Assembly (NCBI GenBank): GCA_028551475.1
Contig: CM052355.1
Coordinates: 32,329,580-32,393,579, forward strand
Direction of reading: 5' to 3'
From: Casuarina equisetifolia
Taxonomy: Eukaryota; Streptophyta; Magnoliopsida; Fagales; Casuarinaceae
Length of the DNA stretch: 64,000 nucleotides
Shown here: positions 1 to 12,644 of the stretch, one piece after another
Layout: the number at the start of each line of letters is the position of its first letter
Numbering within the stretch: position 1 is the first letter of the stretch
Program-made: the position numbers and the translations under genes
The notes under the pieces: generated by a model
The model's input: only the letters and a program-made list of their open reading frames with translations
What the model was told of the DNA's origin: nothing
Databases searched by the model: none

Positions 1-1468
1 TCCAGCTCCATTTTTCCTGACAAGTCAACCCCACCATCAACACCTCGACTCTTTCTCTCCCATCGGTGAACATCTCCTGGAACTGATTGAAGCATGCCAT
101 ACTGCCTTAGGCAGCGATTTGGGAGATGTCTTTCTGCCTTGTCAAAGCATATCAACATTGTCTTGGACCTCCCAAGAATTAGAGTACTTTTAATATCTTC
201 AGGAATCACCATACTGTCCATATTTTTGTAAGGAAGCCACTCCACCTACATGACAACACAAAGCCAATCAACTATTTTTCTATAGATATTCAAGTAGTGC
301 GTGAAATGAGAAACAAAGATGAAAACTCACATCACAATGTTTCAGGGAATCCAAAGCCTTCCGGTAAAATACTACATCACGGTTTGCTGTTGGGCCACTC
401 TGTCTTCCTTTCCACCTTAGCACAAATGGGAAGCGATCATGCATTGGATCATGATTGAGCTTTGGTCGCCCAACATTCAGGTGAAAGTAACTCCAACACT
501 GCAAAAATATTACAATTTTTCAAAGGCAGCATATCACATAAAGGCCACAGACACCAATGAAGGAAGAAGACATGAAAGAATGGATAGGAGCATGAAACTG
601 ACCTGCAGTAGTGTCAAACAACCGCTAATGGTACTTTGAGATCTAAGAGATGCATTTCCAAGAGCCCTATACAAGAATGCTAGTGCAGCTGCCCCCCATG
701 CATACCTTCCACATTGTTCAAAATTCTCAAACAATGGAAGATACATGACCGGAACCTTATTTCCAGTAGTAGTGGAAAATATTGTGCTGCCTACAAGATA
801 TAGAAGGTAAGCACGTGTATGCTGCAAAATCACCTCCATTGGTGCATCTTCGGGACATTGAGAAAAGAACTCTTTCAACCAACTTAGCTTCACCATTCCA
901 CCACTTGTGAAACCAGACTCTGGAGCTCTCCCAAGATACTTTTCACAGACTGAGCTGCATGTAGTATATGTTAGACCTATTACAGGTTCTCCATCGATTG
1001 CCAAACCAAGCAAGAGCGCCACGTCTTTAAGGGTTACAGTCATCTCTCCAACATTTAAGTGAAATGTATTGGTTTCTCTTCTCCACCTCTCAACTAGCGC
1101 AGAGATAAGTGGGTTGTCTAGACTAATAGCAGGAATCAATCTCAAGTAGCCAAATCCAGCCTTTTCTACCAACTCAACCTGTTTTGTTGTAAGTCTCCAT
1201 TGATCTAACTTTGAAGTGTGCTCATGACATCGAAGTGCACCACGCTCCTAATGATGTATTAATGAAGCATTATAGCAATGCTACTAAAAACTTATCTCTA
1301 ACGTAAAAGACAAGAAAAAAGACAGAACTTCATCAAACTTTATGTTATGAGTAGCCATACCTGTCCTTCCCAAACTGCTGATGAAACATGTTTCTCTTGA
1401 TCGTACAGTACAGAATTATCAACTGGTCCAGGACTGGTTGCATAAGGGTCCATCACTACTGCCTCCAT
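1..1468 (-). CDS. MAIN/MAIL1-type plant mobile domain protein, 3' end cut by window edge
   Basis: Four coding exons read on the minus strand: 1468-1361, 1247-603, 498-331 and 245-1 (continuing off the window). All junctions are GT-AG and phase 0. The start is the ATG at 1468. The product begins MEAVVMDPYATSPGP and runs through VWEGQERGALRCHEHTS, a long exon with RRETNTFHLNVGEMTVTL and LLGLAIDGEPVIGLTYT, then CWSYFHLNVGRP and LILGRSKTMLICFDKAERH. These are hallmarks of the plant mobile domain (PMD) of Arabidopsis MAIN and MAIL1, nuclear proteins needed for meristem maintenance, transposon silencing and correct expression of some genes. About 389 residues are visible; relatives are roughly 480-510 aa. 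Databases often call such proteins 'phosphatase 7 long form homolog', but no phosphatase motif is visible here. No in-frame stop is seen, so the gene looks functional. Which of MAIN or MAIL1 it matches best is unresolved. Confidence 0.88.
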
Positions 1469-3200
1469 CAGTACTACTGACAAAACCGCCACAAAAGTAA
1501 GCAAAGGCAAAAAGATTAGACCAAAGGAGGTATAAAATGCATCTACCCACTAGAAGTTCTAAATGCAGTACCATGACACTCTAAAAAGAGGAAGTAGTTC
1601 AAAGCTTTGAACTTTACACAAACATTTGGAAGTTCTGGCTTACAATAGGTGGCTAAGCTTGAGTTCAAATTCACTTGATTTTATTTTTCACCCCCTTTTT
1701 GGGGCATTTGACCTGAAGGGAAGAGGTTAGGGAGATCTGAACGTTGACCTCTGTTTCAGGAGGTGTATTTAAGAAGCAATGGTGCAGTACCTTCAGGTTA
1801 ATCGGCAAAACTTTCATTTCATCGAGGATTATACGAGCTTGGGATGAAAGTAAAGATTTGTGTTCAGAGAAAACCAATATGATTACAAATTTGGGACCCT
1901 ATATTGAAATTAAGAGCCTCTCTCTTTCCACTTTGTCCAACAGGAGAGAATATGTAAAAGGAAAAGACTTAAACTTCATTTTCTCCAACTCCCAACATGT
2001 ACTTGAAAGTCAGACGGAAAATTTCTCTAAGATCTCTAATGGGTCTTCCTTGGGCCAAGGAAAATAAAAGAACCTCAGAATGTAGTCAACATTGATTTCT
2101 TTCAAACACTTTCAGGAATTATCTGTTTTTTCATGTACTGATTATGTGCTCGAAATACAGAAAGACCAACAAAATTTCATTAGGTGTCCTACATTCTCAT
2201 CAAGAAAAAGTAAGATAAAAAAGGTCGCTTGATTCCATAAGAGACGATTTCCTTGTGTCCCGAAATAAGACTAATATCATCGCCAGGAAGGTACTGGAGT
2301 GACGAAACTATTAGAAAGTAAAATTAGCAAATTTTACCCGAATGCACACAAGAAAGAGGGATTGTATTTCTGAGCTTCTAAGTGGAGAAGCATTACAGTA
2401 AATATCTCATCTGTAAGCTGTTTAGTTCTCGAAGTGAGAAAACGGCAATTGGGTTCCTTAAATTTCACAAATATAAGAAGCAATCTCAATCCCCTTCGCC
2501 ACACTCCCCAAAAACCCAACTCAGGGTAAAGCTCCATTTGAGACTACCCCTAAAAAATAAATAAATAAAAAGCTTTTTCTTACATTGAATTTCCATTTCT
2601 CATAAGACTCAGTTTCACAGAGAATAAATTTCCACCATAACAGAGCTTCTCGAATAAGTTACAGAACTCAAAATTAAAGAATCACTTAAGGAATTAAAAC
2701 GAGGGCAGCTCCAATTGCTGCAGAAGAAAGACCTTCCTAACAGAAGTTCAAAATAAACGCCTAATTTACACAAAAGAAAATTTTAAAAAAATTACGAACC
2801 CCTCGTCTGAGCCAAATATAGAATAATCAGGATTTAATCTGGGCAACAAAAGGAAATCGCGGTTTTGCTTCCAGAAAAAAAAAATGTTTATGTTTACAAA
2901 TTAAGAGCAGTACAGCGCCAGGTATGCCCGCGGAAAACGGAAGATTGAGGTTGGAGAAATTATGGAGATCCATGACTTTTCTTAATGTTTTGCACATTTT
3001 CTTGGAAACCTAACAGGGCTAAAGCCAAGATTGTGAAAGAAAACAGAGCGGAGGAGGAGAGCGGGAGATATAGGGAATTAGAAGGAACCTGGCAAAGAAG
3101 AATGAGCAAAACGACGCCGGAGAGCAGCGAATCGACGAGCCTGAACAAGAAGAGGGAACTTTGAAACGACGACTGAGGCGTCGTAGCGTGAGGATAGCGT
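1469..3200 (-). other. Upstream/leader region of the MAIN-like gene
   Basis: No convincing coding exon is found upstream of the ATG at 1468. The stretch 2940-3170 is relatively purine-rich on the plus strand (pyrimidine-rich in gene sense) and is followed by AT-rich spacer. A transcription start for the minus-strand gene somewhere in 2.9-3.2 kb, with a leader intron before the ATG, is plausible but only inferred. Confidence 0.3.
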
Positions 3201-4255
3201 TACGATTTCGAATTAAAAATAATTAATTTTTATTTGTTTAAAGAACCGCCCGACCCGCTTGTATGAGTGGGGAACAAAATGCTGGGCCTGATGGCCCATA
3301 GGAGGACTCTAGGCTTCCATTGAATTCAAGGAAAAATTTAAATTCTAGGCATTTATCAGCCTTAAAAAATCTTACAAATTTATAATTTAAAAAAAAAAAT
3401 TGATCTATAAAACACATTACGTTAAAAAAAATTAGAACTTTTCTAATGAAATTCTGGCATAATATATTAATATATGAACAAATTCTCTCCGAAATTACTC
3501 ATAAAATCACTTATTGCACCTTGTGTTGATTGCAACCCATATGAACTCTTAACAACCATTTATTTGAGTTAGGAAGGCTAGCCCTAACCTACACAGAATA
3601 GTCATTTATTAACCTCTAGCTCTAGGACTTTTAGTGTAATAATCAAAGACAATAGACTTAATATCAAAACTAACTCCATATCCCAAATTCAAATTTGTGA
3701 GTTCCCTATTGGGTGAGAGAACCTACAGTCCAGATAAAATAACCCTTAATTAAACTTCAATCTTTTTAACATAAGAGTTGAAAGCTTGGTGGGATTCTTC
3801 AGGTTAATCCATCAAGCAAAGCCTTGGTAAAAATTCCCGTGGAAAACGCTGATGCCATTTCGAGATAAATCTCAGTTTTAATTTTCTAACGTCAGGGATA
3901 TGTGTTCGTGTTCATGTTCATATATGAGAAATCCATTAGCACCCTGAGAAGCAATGAGATAACAAATTTTTTTGGGGAAGACTTTTTGCAGCAGATAAGA
4001 TAGAGACACGAAAATGTCCTTCATTTCGCCTGGCGAACCCCGACGCCGGAAAAATTTCTTGCCAACAATCGAAGTACAAGGGGGAAGAAAAAGAAAAAGA
4101 AAAAGAAAAGGAAAAAGGTGAATATAGTTGTCCAAAAAATTATCGTAACATTAACTTCTTTCTGTCAACATGAACCGGCTCTTCTCCGGGCCATCATCCC
4201 AAACTAGTTGCACTTGATGATGAGTATTAAAGAATATACCAGTCAGCTACATGAA
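3201..4255. other. Intergenic spacer and PP5 3' UTR
   Basis: AT-rich spacer between the upstream end of the MAIN-like gene and the stop codon of PP5. Its right end (about 3.9-4.25 kb) should hold the 3' untranslated region of PP5. An imperfect A/G-rich simple repeat lies at about 4084-4117. I see no other gene here. Confidence 0.5.
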
Positions 4256-7200
4256 TTATGAAAACATTCGCAGGAAGTTGTTTGCATATGCCATTGGCTT
4301 CACATCGGGGTGTGGCTGCAAATCAATTCAAAATGGTCAGACCAAATCCACACGTACAGATACACGGAGAGAAGAAGAACATTGGGGTGAAAGATTAAAG
4401 TAAAGGAGAAACAAGAGTTACTGACCACTGCCGAGAATGTAACGATGTTAGGCTTCAATTCCGGCGCTTCGAAACGAATAAAGGCTCCCTTGTTACCCAT
4501 CTGCAACATGCAAATTCCAGGCCAGTTTCATTATATCCACCACTTTTGTCACCATGTTCAACAAAATGGCAGAACATGGGAGCAGAAAGTTCAACAGTAA
4601 GGTTCAACTATGTTCAACAGTAAATTACCTGATCACAGTAATTTGGAGCAGAAAATACAGTTATAAGTTTACCATCGTGCTCAATTTCATAACCCTCATC
4701 CTTTACTTCATGAGATCTGACGACTAAATCTGTTGATTGAATAAAGCATATAAAGTTCAATGATATAAGAAACCACAAACAAACAAAAAAAAAAAAAAAT
4801 CATTTATCAGAACAAGAAAGACCTGAAATTACTCACTGAAACATACCTAAGTTATTTTCCTGCAGAAACCTCTTTGTCACATCTGCACCAAAAGAGAGGC
4901 CAACGCCACGCTTGCTCGGACCTCTTCCAGGGTAAGGTTGTGGATCACTCCATAACAATTCACACATCAAACCTGATGAAATATACATGAATAAATATAT
5001 GCCCATAATACCAATTAACAAAGCCATAAAGAGACAATACGCTTTAAAATTCTTGCAGTTCCATAATTAAAATGCTTTTTAACCCGTCATGATAAGAGCA
5101 ACAGAAAAAGTCATTTAGAGAAAATAAACAATAGGAAGGGCAGCAGGGTACCTTCTTCAGGTGGTTCACAAAACCGGTCAATTGCTCTGATCTCAGAGAG
5201 TTTAACTCCATCAACACTAAAGAGACCTCCATGAACTACAAAAACCTTCTCATTTATTACATGTGCCAACGGCAAACAACAAAACACTTCGGCAAATAGT
5301 TCAACAAATGTTTCGCTCAACTTGGACCGGACCTCGCCTTCAAAACCATATATCTTGTTCATGCTCTTGCTCTCATGATTTCCTCTAGCGAGGTATATGG
5401 CTGAAAGTATTATCAAAAGGTTAAACAGATTCAACATTAGATCAAATGAATATAAGGCAAAACATTCAAGAAACATAAGTGGCAAAAAATAGACCACAAA
5501 ACATACATTTTCAGTATTGCTATTAATATGATTACCACAACTCAATACAAACTGCTGATAGCAGAAAAAAGTGGCAACAAGGTTTGAGCTTAAATAAGAG
5601 GAGGATCCACAAACAGATGAAGAGTTACTGAGGTTCACCTGAGGGAGACATGCACTTGAATGCAAACAAAGTGAGTATGACCTCCACGGAAAATGATCCT
5701 CTGTCCACAAAGTCACCATTGAACAGATATGGATTCTCATCTGACGGAAGCCCATTAAGCTCAAAAATATTCAAGAGATCGTAGAACTGCAGCAATACAG
5801 AATATATAAAAATTAAGCTAGTGTCACAGAAAAAATTAAAAAAAAAAAAAAAAAAAAGCCTGGAACAACACGAGGCAGTCTCATAAACTGACCTACATTA
5901 CATGTCAAAATCAAGTAGCAATTACAGTGCAACTTAAAAGGATGCTTACATCTCATAAAATGAGTAGCAAAAGCAATGTCTGAATCAAGTAAAAAGATCT
6001 TTAAGTACTGAATTGACAAATGTAAAAGGTATATGATAATTTGCAGGTGCTCTATTTCAACCAGCATAAAGGCATAAGGGACCAATCGTCTTTCTTTTTT
6101 AGGGCAGCGCCTAAAATAGATGTTTCAAGTGCTTGTTTAAAAAAAGCACTCTTTAGTTGATTGGACTCTAGCAATATATATATATATATATAATTTACTC
6201 GGGCTCGCAAGACACTTTCAAGGAGTTCCAATAACGTCACCCACTCCAATCACCATATAAAATCCACATTAAGAATGCTGAAAATTATATGGCATCAACG
6301 ACAACTGCTTGGCTTTTAAAGATATGAGTATTCTCACTGTTTCCAACAAAGTGATTGGCGTGAAGGTGCTGTATTGCTTGAGATATATAGCAACCAGTTC
6401 CTACCCCTAATGATTCTTTCAACAAAAACTGTATCAGATAAAACATTGTTGTACTGCCCAGCAGGCAACGGGTTAATTTTCAATGCAGTATCATTCTGTT
6501 TCGTTTAATCCTGATCAGCTATCATAACGCCTTTCTCCTAAAGAAAGTTGTACACAACTGTAACTTGAAACCAGCAGCCTTTCAAGTATTGAAAAGATAT
6601 GAAGAGAATGTACTACCTGACCGTGTACATCACCACAAACAGTGAAATGATTGCCATCAGGAACATTTATATCAACAAGAGAAGGCAAAGCTCGCAACAT
6701 TTCTCTTGTTTGTAACACAATCTGATATGCATATCTACATAATCAACACCACAAAATGAAAATATTAGAGCAGTAATGTACGAACCACACTCATAACACT
6801 GACTATCAACTTGCTACTTTTACCGCTTGTGTAGGCACTTCTGATTCTTGAAATCATCCATCATTTTTTTCACAAAATCCAAAGTAACAACATCCCCCTC
6901 TATCCTTGCACCAGAATATTGAGGCTCCACCTCTACATTTCAAATGGAAAAGAAATTTCATTAGGCCTGGGAGATGAAAAGGTAATAATGCTAAAAACTA
7001 AGAACTTCAAAGTTAGCAATTTTTACAATCAAATCATGGAAAATCCAATCCAATTCACACTTAAGCACAAGGCAAAAACTATAGTCAATTGTAACTCAAA
7101 CAACTCAATAATGCACCACTCCAAGGTAACATAGAAGAGCAGAAAAGGCCACTTTCTATTTGGTGCATCATGCCACACAATTCTAAAAGAAAGGAATTAA

Positions 7201-10200
7201 ATATACTTCCATAAGAGCTTTCGTCCCTCATTGTTTCCTTTTCACCCATCAGTTATGAATCGAGAATAATGGTTGGTAACATTTTCAAGGCAAAACCCCA
7301 AATGAACTGAATGACTTTACCAATTGCACTTTCTACGTCCTAAGGGAAAAATTTATGACTTTTTCAAATTACTAGAATGATCGATGGCCATTATTTGAGT
7401 ACTTTATTGACTGTGAGCTCAAACCTAGGTCACCTATTTGACCCTCATGAAAGGCACCACCAGTGTAGCAACCAAACCAACGTGCCCCAAGGACCACCAG
7501 CACCACCACCACTATTGTTGCTACCACTGTGGCCACTGTTGTTTCCACAATCATCATCACTGCTGCCACAATTGCCACTGCCACTGCTGCTATGGCCACT
7601 TTGGTGGACACTGATGATGAACTATGGCCCGTTCCTATAATGATATATAAAAATAGTAATATCAATACTAAATACCCTTAGACAGTGCACACCTACAAAT
7701 TTTGGAAACTAATACATATATCAATCAGACAAGCCTGGCAATAAGACCACCTCTGGAGAAAGTAAAAGATTATTCAAAAGAGACCCGAAGCCTAGACCTA
7801 GAATCCCAAACCTAGCCCAATCTCAATTATCTGCTTATAAGTGATCCAACAGATCAAACCAGAAATGGAGTAACTAGATCTAACTTTATATCAGTTTCTC
7901 TTCCTAAATTGAGTTCAACTAGAAAGTACGTGCACAAGTAAGAAACTACACAAGCTGACCCACTGCCTTCGAGAAAAATATAAGATACCACCACCATGCA
8001 GTACCATCACCTCAAAATTTAAAATTGCGCATTCAAAACCACCAATGATTCTCATAGTTCAATCTTCAACCAAAAGGGTAACTGCTGCTGCTAAACTGAA
8101 AGTAGGAGTTGAAATCTTCAGATTTCAACCTACTGCCAGGGCAACACATCTAAGGAATAACAACCATTTAGAGCCAGAAATCGCTAAGAAACCAAGCATC
8201 CAGATTGTACACGTCCACCCCAAAACTTCCATCATATTTGTTTAACTCTCAGAGATCCTGCATTACACCCTACAAGTAGCCTCACCAAGCAGTCATTCAC
8301 CATCTTCCTCTAATGCCTTACAAGTGCTCCAATAAACACCTGTGTTAGTATTTAGCCTTCCAGAATTTCCTAAAGCATCCATTAATCAAGAACAAATGTT
8401 AATTATTTGCATGAACAAAATAAAATGTCAGCTTTGACAGACTTGCTAAGGAATTTTCACAGATACCTCCAGCCATCGTTGTTCAAATATCCGAACCAAT
8501 CTATAATGGAAATGATTTAACGTCTGCTGACGTTAATAACAAGTAATCTATAACAGTACAGAAACTGCCACTACTGCAAATCTTAATTTAGCAGAGAAAC
8601 AAAGTTTTATGCCATACTATCTGCAAGGAATTAATATTTGGGAGTACAATAAATTAGGTGAGGGAGCAACCACAGGTAAGCCAAATACCACACATTTGCC
8701 TTTGCAAAGACGATTTACTGGCAATGAGTCAATCCCTGCGCAGATCAGCCAAGCCAAAAAGATGTAAATGACCTCCTATTTCATTTGCTCCTCTAAAGGA
8801 CCCCATGCTTTCTACTACCTGAGTATTTCAAGATTTACTCATCCATCCCAGGGCAACAAGATAGGGATATACATCAAGAGCAATACAGCAGTTATTTTCA
8901 CGAACTAGGAAACAATTGTGAACCACAGACTACAACTCAGAAGAAGATAGGTTTGAATAACTCAGAAATAAAATAAAAAATAAAAAAAATACCTATAGTG
9001 CGATAATCTATGGAATCAGCTACAGAGTGCCTTTGAGACTCAGGTGCGGCAATCGCTTCTTCAAATTTAAGTTTCATTACAGCCTTCTCACATTCCTTCA
9101 ATTTCCTGGTGGCATCAGGATCATTTGGACTGATTTTCTTGACCTAAGTTCAATGAAGGAAAGATAAGCTACATCTTTTCAAATGAAATAATGTTTTTCA
9201 AACAGTCTATGTGGGTAAATAGCCTGCATTTATTAGCCCAGAAAATTAAAGGAGAAAAAGAAGGAATTGCATAACAAATGAACAAATAATCGACCAGTGA
9301 ATAGAAACATGATCCGCAATTGACAAAGGAATGAGAAAGAAAGAAGCCATTAATTAAAGATTAACAGAGGATTTCCTTTCTGGGTTCTACATGCATATAT
9401 ATTAGAGACCAGAAAATATCAGTTAGTGGGACATATGCTTTCATAAATGAAGGTAAATTCAGAAGAAGAAAAAAAAAACTCATTTTTTATGTGAAGCTTA
9501 AAGATCCAAAACTTCTATGACTAAAACATTCGTTTCTGAAGTCAACGGCATGGATGACAAACAAAAGAAATTGTCCCAGCCAGATGGGATAGTTTTCTTC
9601 AACAGAAACTCAAAGTATTTTGCATGCAATGTCCAACAGAAGGAAACTTAGTAGGTTCACATGTCATATCCAATTAAAGATCAACAAGCACGTAAATACT
9701 TCACATAAATGACAGCAGATTCAGAAAAATAAGAAATGAAAGAATAGGACAACATATTCAAGTGAAATCATCAAGCAAGCAAATCATTTGACAATCATAT
9801 GGGATATACAACACACCTACACCAGATTAGAACAATCTTTACCTTCCACCTCCTATTCATGTAGAAAGGGGATGGCACTTGCTTAAATGACCACTGACAT
9901 AGTAGTGGTAAACAAGGCTTATTAACCTACTAAAATCATAGAAGTTCAGATTATTCTAACGAGCAATGAGTCAGCTTTCAAGTCAAGGGACCAAGTTGTA
10001 AAATAATGCATATTCGTCTGGCCTCACAAGAATGGTACACGGTAGCACTAACAAAAATACCTTCAGAGACATTCTAAAATACTGGATCTAAAATTGATGC
10101 ATTGAAGGTGGCTACTGAAAATAATGAACAGAAAGTCTTGGTAGAATGAGTATAAGAGTGGTGAAACAAATCCCAGTAGGCCCTGGAATAAATTTATTGT

Positions 10201-12632
10201 CATACAGAGAAAGCCATACATTTGGAACAAGGTTCCCATAATAAATTTCCACATGTTAAAGTAACTTCGGAGTTGGAGCTAGATTATCAAGTCATATCTG
10301 TGAAATTTAAGCATTCTGGGCTTACACCAAAACCAACAAGATTCTAGTTGTCACCAGAGGTACACACAGTAGCATTGATAATTCATCATTCAGTTTCTCC
10401 CTCCATTCGTAGTATCAGGTATGGCATTTTTCCTTTTCTCAGTAAGTAACAGGGCTTTGTATTGTGTTTGCTTGAATTATGGTATTTATTTGACTCCTAT
10501 CCTCCACTCTTAGCCAAACCTCCATATGTAAGCTTCATCATCACTACCACTTATATCTTGTTGTTTCACTTTCTGACACAACTTACCTATGTTGAAATTG
10601 AGGGCCTTCTATCCTTCTGCCCATGCTTGAAAATGTTTATCTTTCATATTCAGTCACTCAGAACAGGATTTTGGCTTTTAATCCAATACTTATGTCCAAA
10701 GATACATGGGAACTGTTTGATATTTGAGATAAGTTTTCAGAACTCCCAAAGCTAAAAAGTTTTGGAAGATTTTTCCAAACACACCCTTAGCTTTTACCAT
10801 GTAAAGAGAGAGATTGATCAATTTGTCAATTTTTATATAGAGGCTTGAGCTCAGCACGGAAACTAGGACATCATCACATATGATTGAGATGAGAAATATG
10901 TTTAATAAGACAGAATACTACTGTCTCAAGAAAGCAATAATTTTAGTACCAGATACAAGAACACAATGTACAGAATCATTCTTTTCGACAATATTCGATA
11001 GGGTAAAAGAACCAATGCTAATTAGTCAAGTTGCATGCTTAGTTTGAAGAAATCACCATGAAACTTTGTAACATCATCAAGCATATATGATGGCAGTCAG
11101 CAATATGTTGCCAGAAAGAATACCACTCTTTGTGTAACAAATTTACTTGGAAACAGAAACGAGTAACAGAGTACAGAATCAGATTCTTGTACAAAGATTC
11201 AAGGGCGGAGAAATTTTATTACTTTAACAAAACAAAGTATGAAGGAATAGTACTTGACTGAACAAAGTGTTCTATTACTGATAGAAAAGAAAAAATTATA
11301 TATTCTACAGAAGACCAAACAATATTTCAAGCATCTATTGGGGAAAGATAGAAAAAAAAATCTCCAAACAAGTCAACACCCAAAATACAAAAGGAAAAGA
11401 AAAGGAAGTGCAACTTAATATTACGATAAATGAAGTATGTCACAAACAAAATACCTGCTGAAAATCCTTAAGTGCATCTTTGAACTTCCCCATGGCAAGA
11501 TAAGCAGCACCACGCCTGTAATACCCCTGAAAGAATAGATAACAATCAGAAATGCAATCACATAAATTGAATTCCATGGTTGACACTTAGATCTTAGGAT
11601 TCCAAGCATGCCTTTGAATATTTGGGATCAACTTCAATAGCCTGTGACGCATCCTGTATGGCACTACCGTATTCCTCAAGTTTAATGTGTGCAAATGCTC
11701 GGTTAGCCCAATATACAGCATTCTGACCGTTCAGCTCAATGGCTTGCGTGTATAAATCAATAGCTTGTGAATATTTGTGGGCTGAAAGAAAAATTGACAT
11801 AATTAGCACATGTGAACAGTAAAAAACTGCACAGCAGAAGCAGAAGACAGTCCTCCACCCCACAGAAGACAGAAACAAAATTATGCCAAAGAAAGTGTTC
11901 ACAGTCAAAAGAATAGTGTCTTTCTCAAGAGTGGTTTACTCAATATTACTCGTGCATAAAATGAAGGAACAGAATTGCCAGAAAGGTAAATTAAATATGG
12001 AACGCATTTGATGATTTAGGATTGCCTTGATCCTATCCATTTCATAAATGCATAGATATTAAGCCGATGGTGCATTGTTTCACACACACACCACCAAAAA
12101 TATCGTTTATAAACCCTATTTTATAAATGCATTGATATTAAGTGGATGGTACGTTGCTGAACACACACACACCCCACCAAAAATATCATTCTCAAGAGCA
12201 GTCTACTCAATATTACTTGTGCATAAAATGAGGAAACGGAATTCACACAAAGGTAAAAGGGCTGCTCATTAAATGTGAACTAATTTGATGGTTTAGGATT
12301 GCCTTGAAATCCTATCTATTTTATAAATGCATAGATATTAAGTGGATGGTGCATTGCTGCACACACACACAGCCCTCTGTAGAGAGGTAACCTAACAAGC
12401 AGATTGCGGAAACACTGATACCTTTGAACGCTACTTTTGCAAGGAAATTTATTTCCTCAGCACATGAAATGTTGGAATTCTCAGTTTTAAACACACACAC
12501 ACCCACACCTATATAGAAGTAACCTAAGAAGCAGATTGCAGAAACACTAATACCTTTGAATGCTTCATTTGCTAGGAATTTCATTTCCTCAGCACGTGAA
12601 ATGTTAGAATTCTCAGTTTCCATAATGGGCAT
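4256..12632 (-). CDS. PP5: Serine/threonine protein phosphatase 5 (TPR-PPP)
   Basis: Twelve coding exons on the minus strand: 12632-12554, 11781-11612, 11526-11455, 9143-8993, 6932-6824, 6734-6617, 5786-5639, 5400-5152, 4972-4847, 4729-4629, 4500-4426 and 4315-4256. They total 1458 nt, 485 aa, the usual length for plant PP5. An N-terminal TPR domain (about residues 13-120) contains [18 protein letters not shown]. The PPP catalytic core has GDVHG (D229, H231), GDFVDRG (D258, R262), GNHES (N290, H291), the HGG segment, SAPNYCDQ and the PP5-typical tail [20 protein letters not shown]5 dephosphorylates Ser/Thr residues of Hsp90 clients; in Arabidopsis it acts on phytochrome (PAPP5). The TPR domain docks Hsp90 and restrains the active site. 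The exon 2 donor is GC rather than GT. A second in-frame Met lies at residue 4 (12623). No disabling change was seen. Confidence 0.96.
7435..7625. repeat. Imperfect CCA/CTG trinucleotide-rich tract in PP5 intron
   Basis: Low-complexity sequence made of imperfect CCA, CTG and CAC triplets inside the 2.06-kb intron between the exons at 8993 and 6932. Long frames are open on both strands here only because of the triplet bias. I do not regard it as coding. Confidence 0.6.
9144..11454. other. Large PP5 intron without other recognised features
   Basis: A 2.3-kb intron. A plus-strand stretch at 10462-10755 is open for 97 codons but resembles no family I know, and its composition matches the surrounding intron. 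Nothing else is supported. Confidence 0.5.
11925..12380. repeat. Tandem duplication with CA microsatellites in PP5 intron 1
   Basis: The segment starting near 11925 (ctcaagagtggtttactcaa) recurs near 12190 (ctcaagagcagtctactcaa), including the shared text ttaggattgccttg and ataaatgcatagatattaag. Each unit ends in a run of CA repeats (12080-12092, 12161-12173, 12359-12371). With the duplicated exon 1 next to it, this shows a local tandem amplification, probably seeded at the CA runs. Confidence 0.75.
12381..12490 (-). pseudogene. Duplicated copy of PP5 coding exon 1
   Basis: The stretch 12421-12488 repeats the first coding exon (12632-12554) with substitutions: the minus strand encodes [17 protein letters not shown] followed by VAFK and a GT donor, matching [17 protein letters not shown] then EAFK of the true exon. 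The intronic flank on its downstream side (12381-12420) is duplicated too. The copy lacks the ATG, because the corresponding position carries a CA/TG microsatellite (about 12489-12504), and no splice acceptor is visible directly before it. It is most likely skipped as intron sequence. Confidence 0.8.
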
Positions 12633-12644
12633 AAGCTTTGGCGT

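Noticed and set aside
1-1468. Annotation as a serine/threonine phosphatase 7 long form
   Set aside because: Only the plant mobile domain is visible; none of the PPP motifs seen in the neighbouring PP5 gene occur here.
7372-7665. Coding frames on both strands
   Set aside because: Imperfect triplet-repeat composition keeps several frames open; the segment is inside a PP5 intron.
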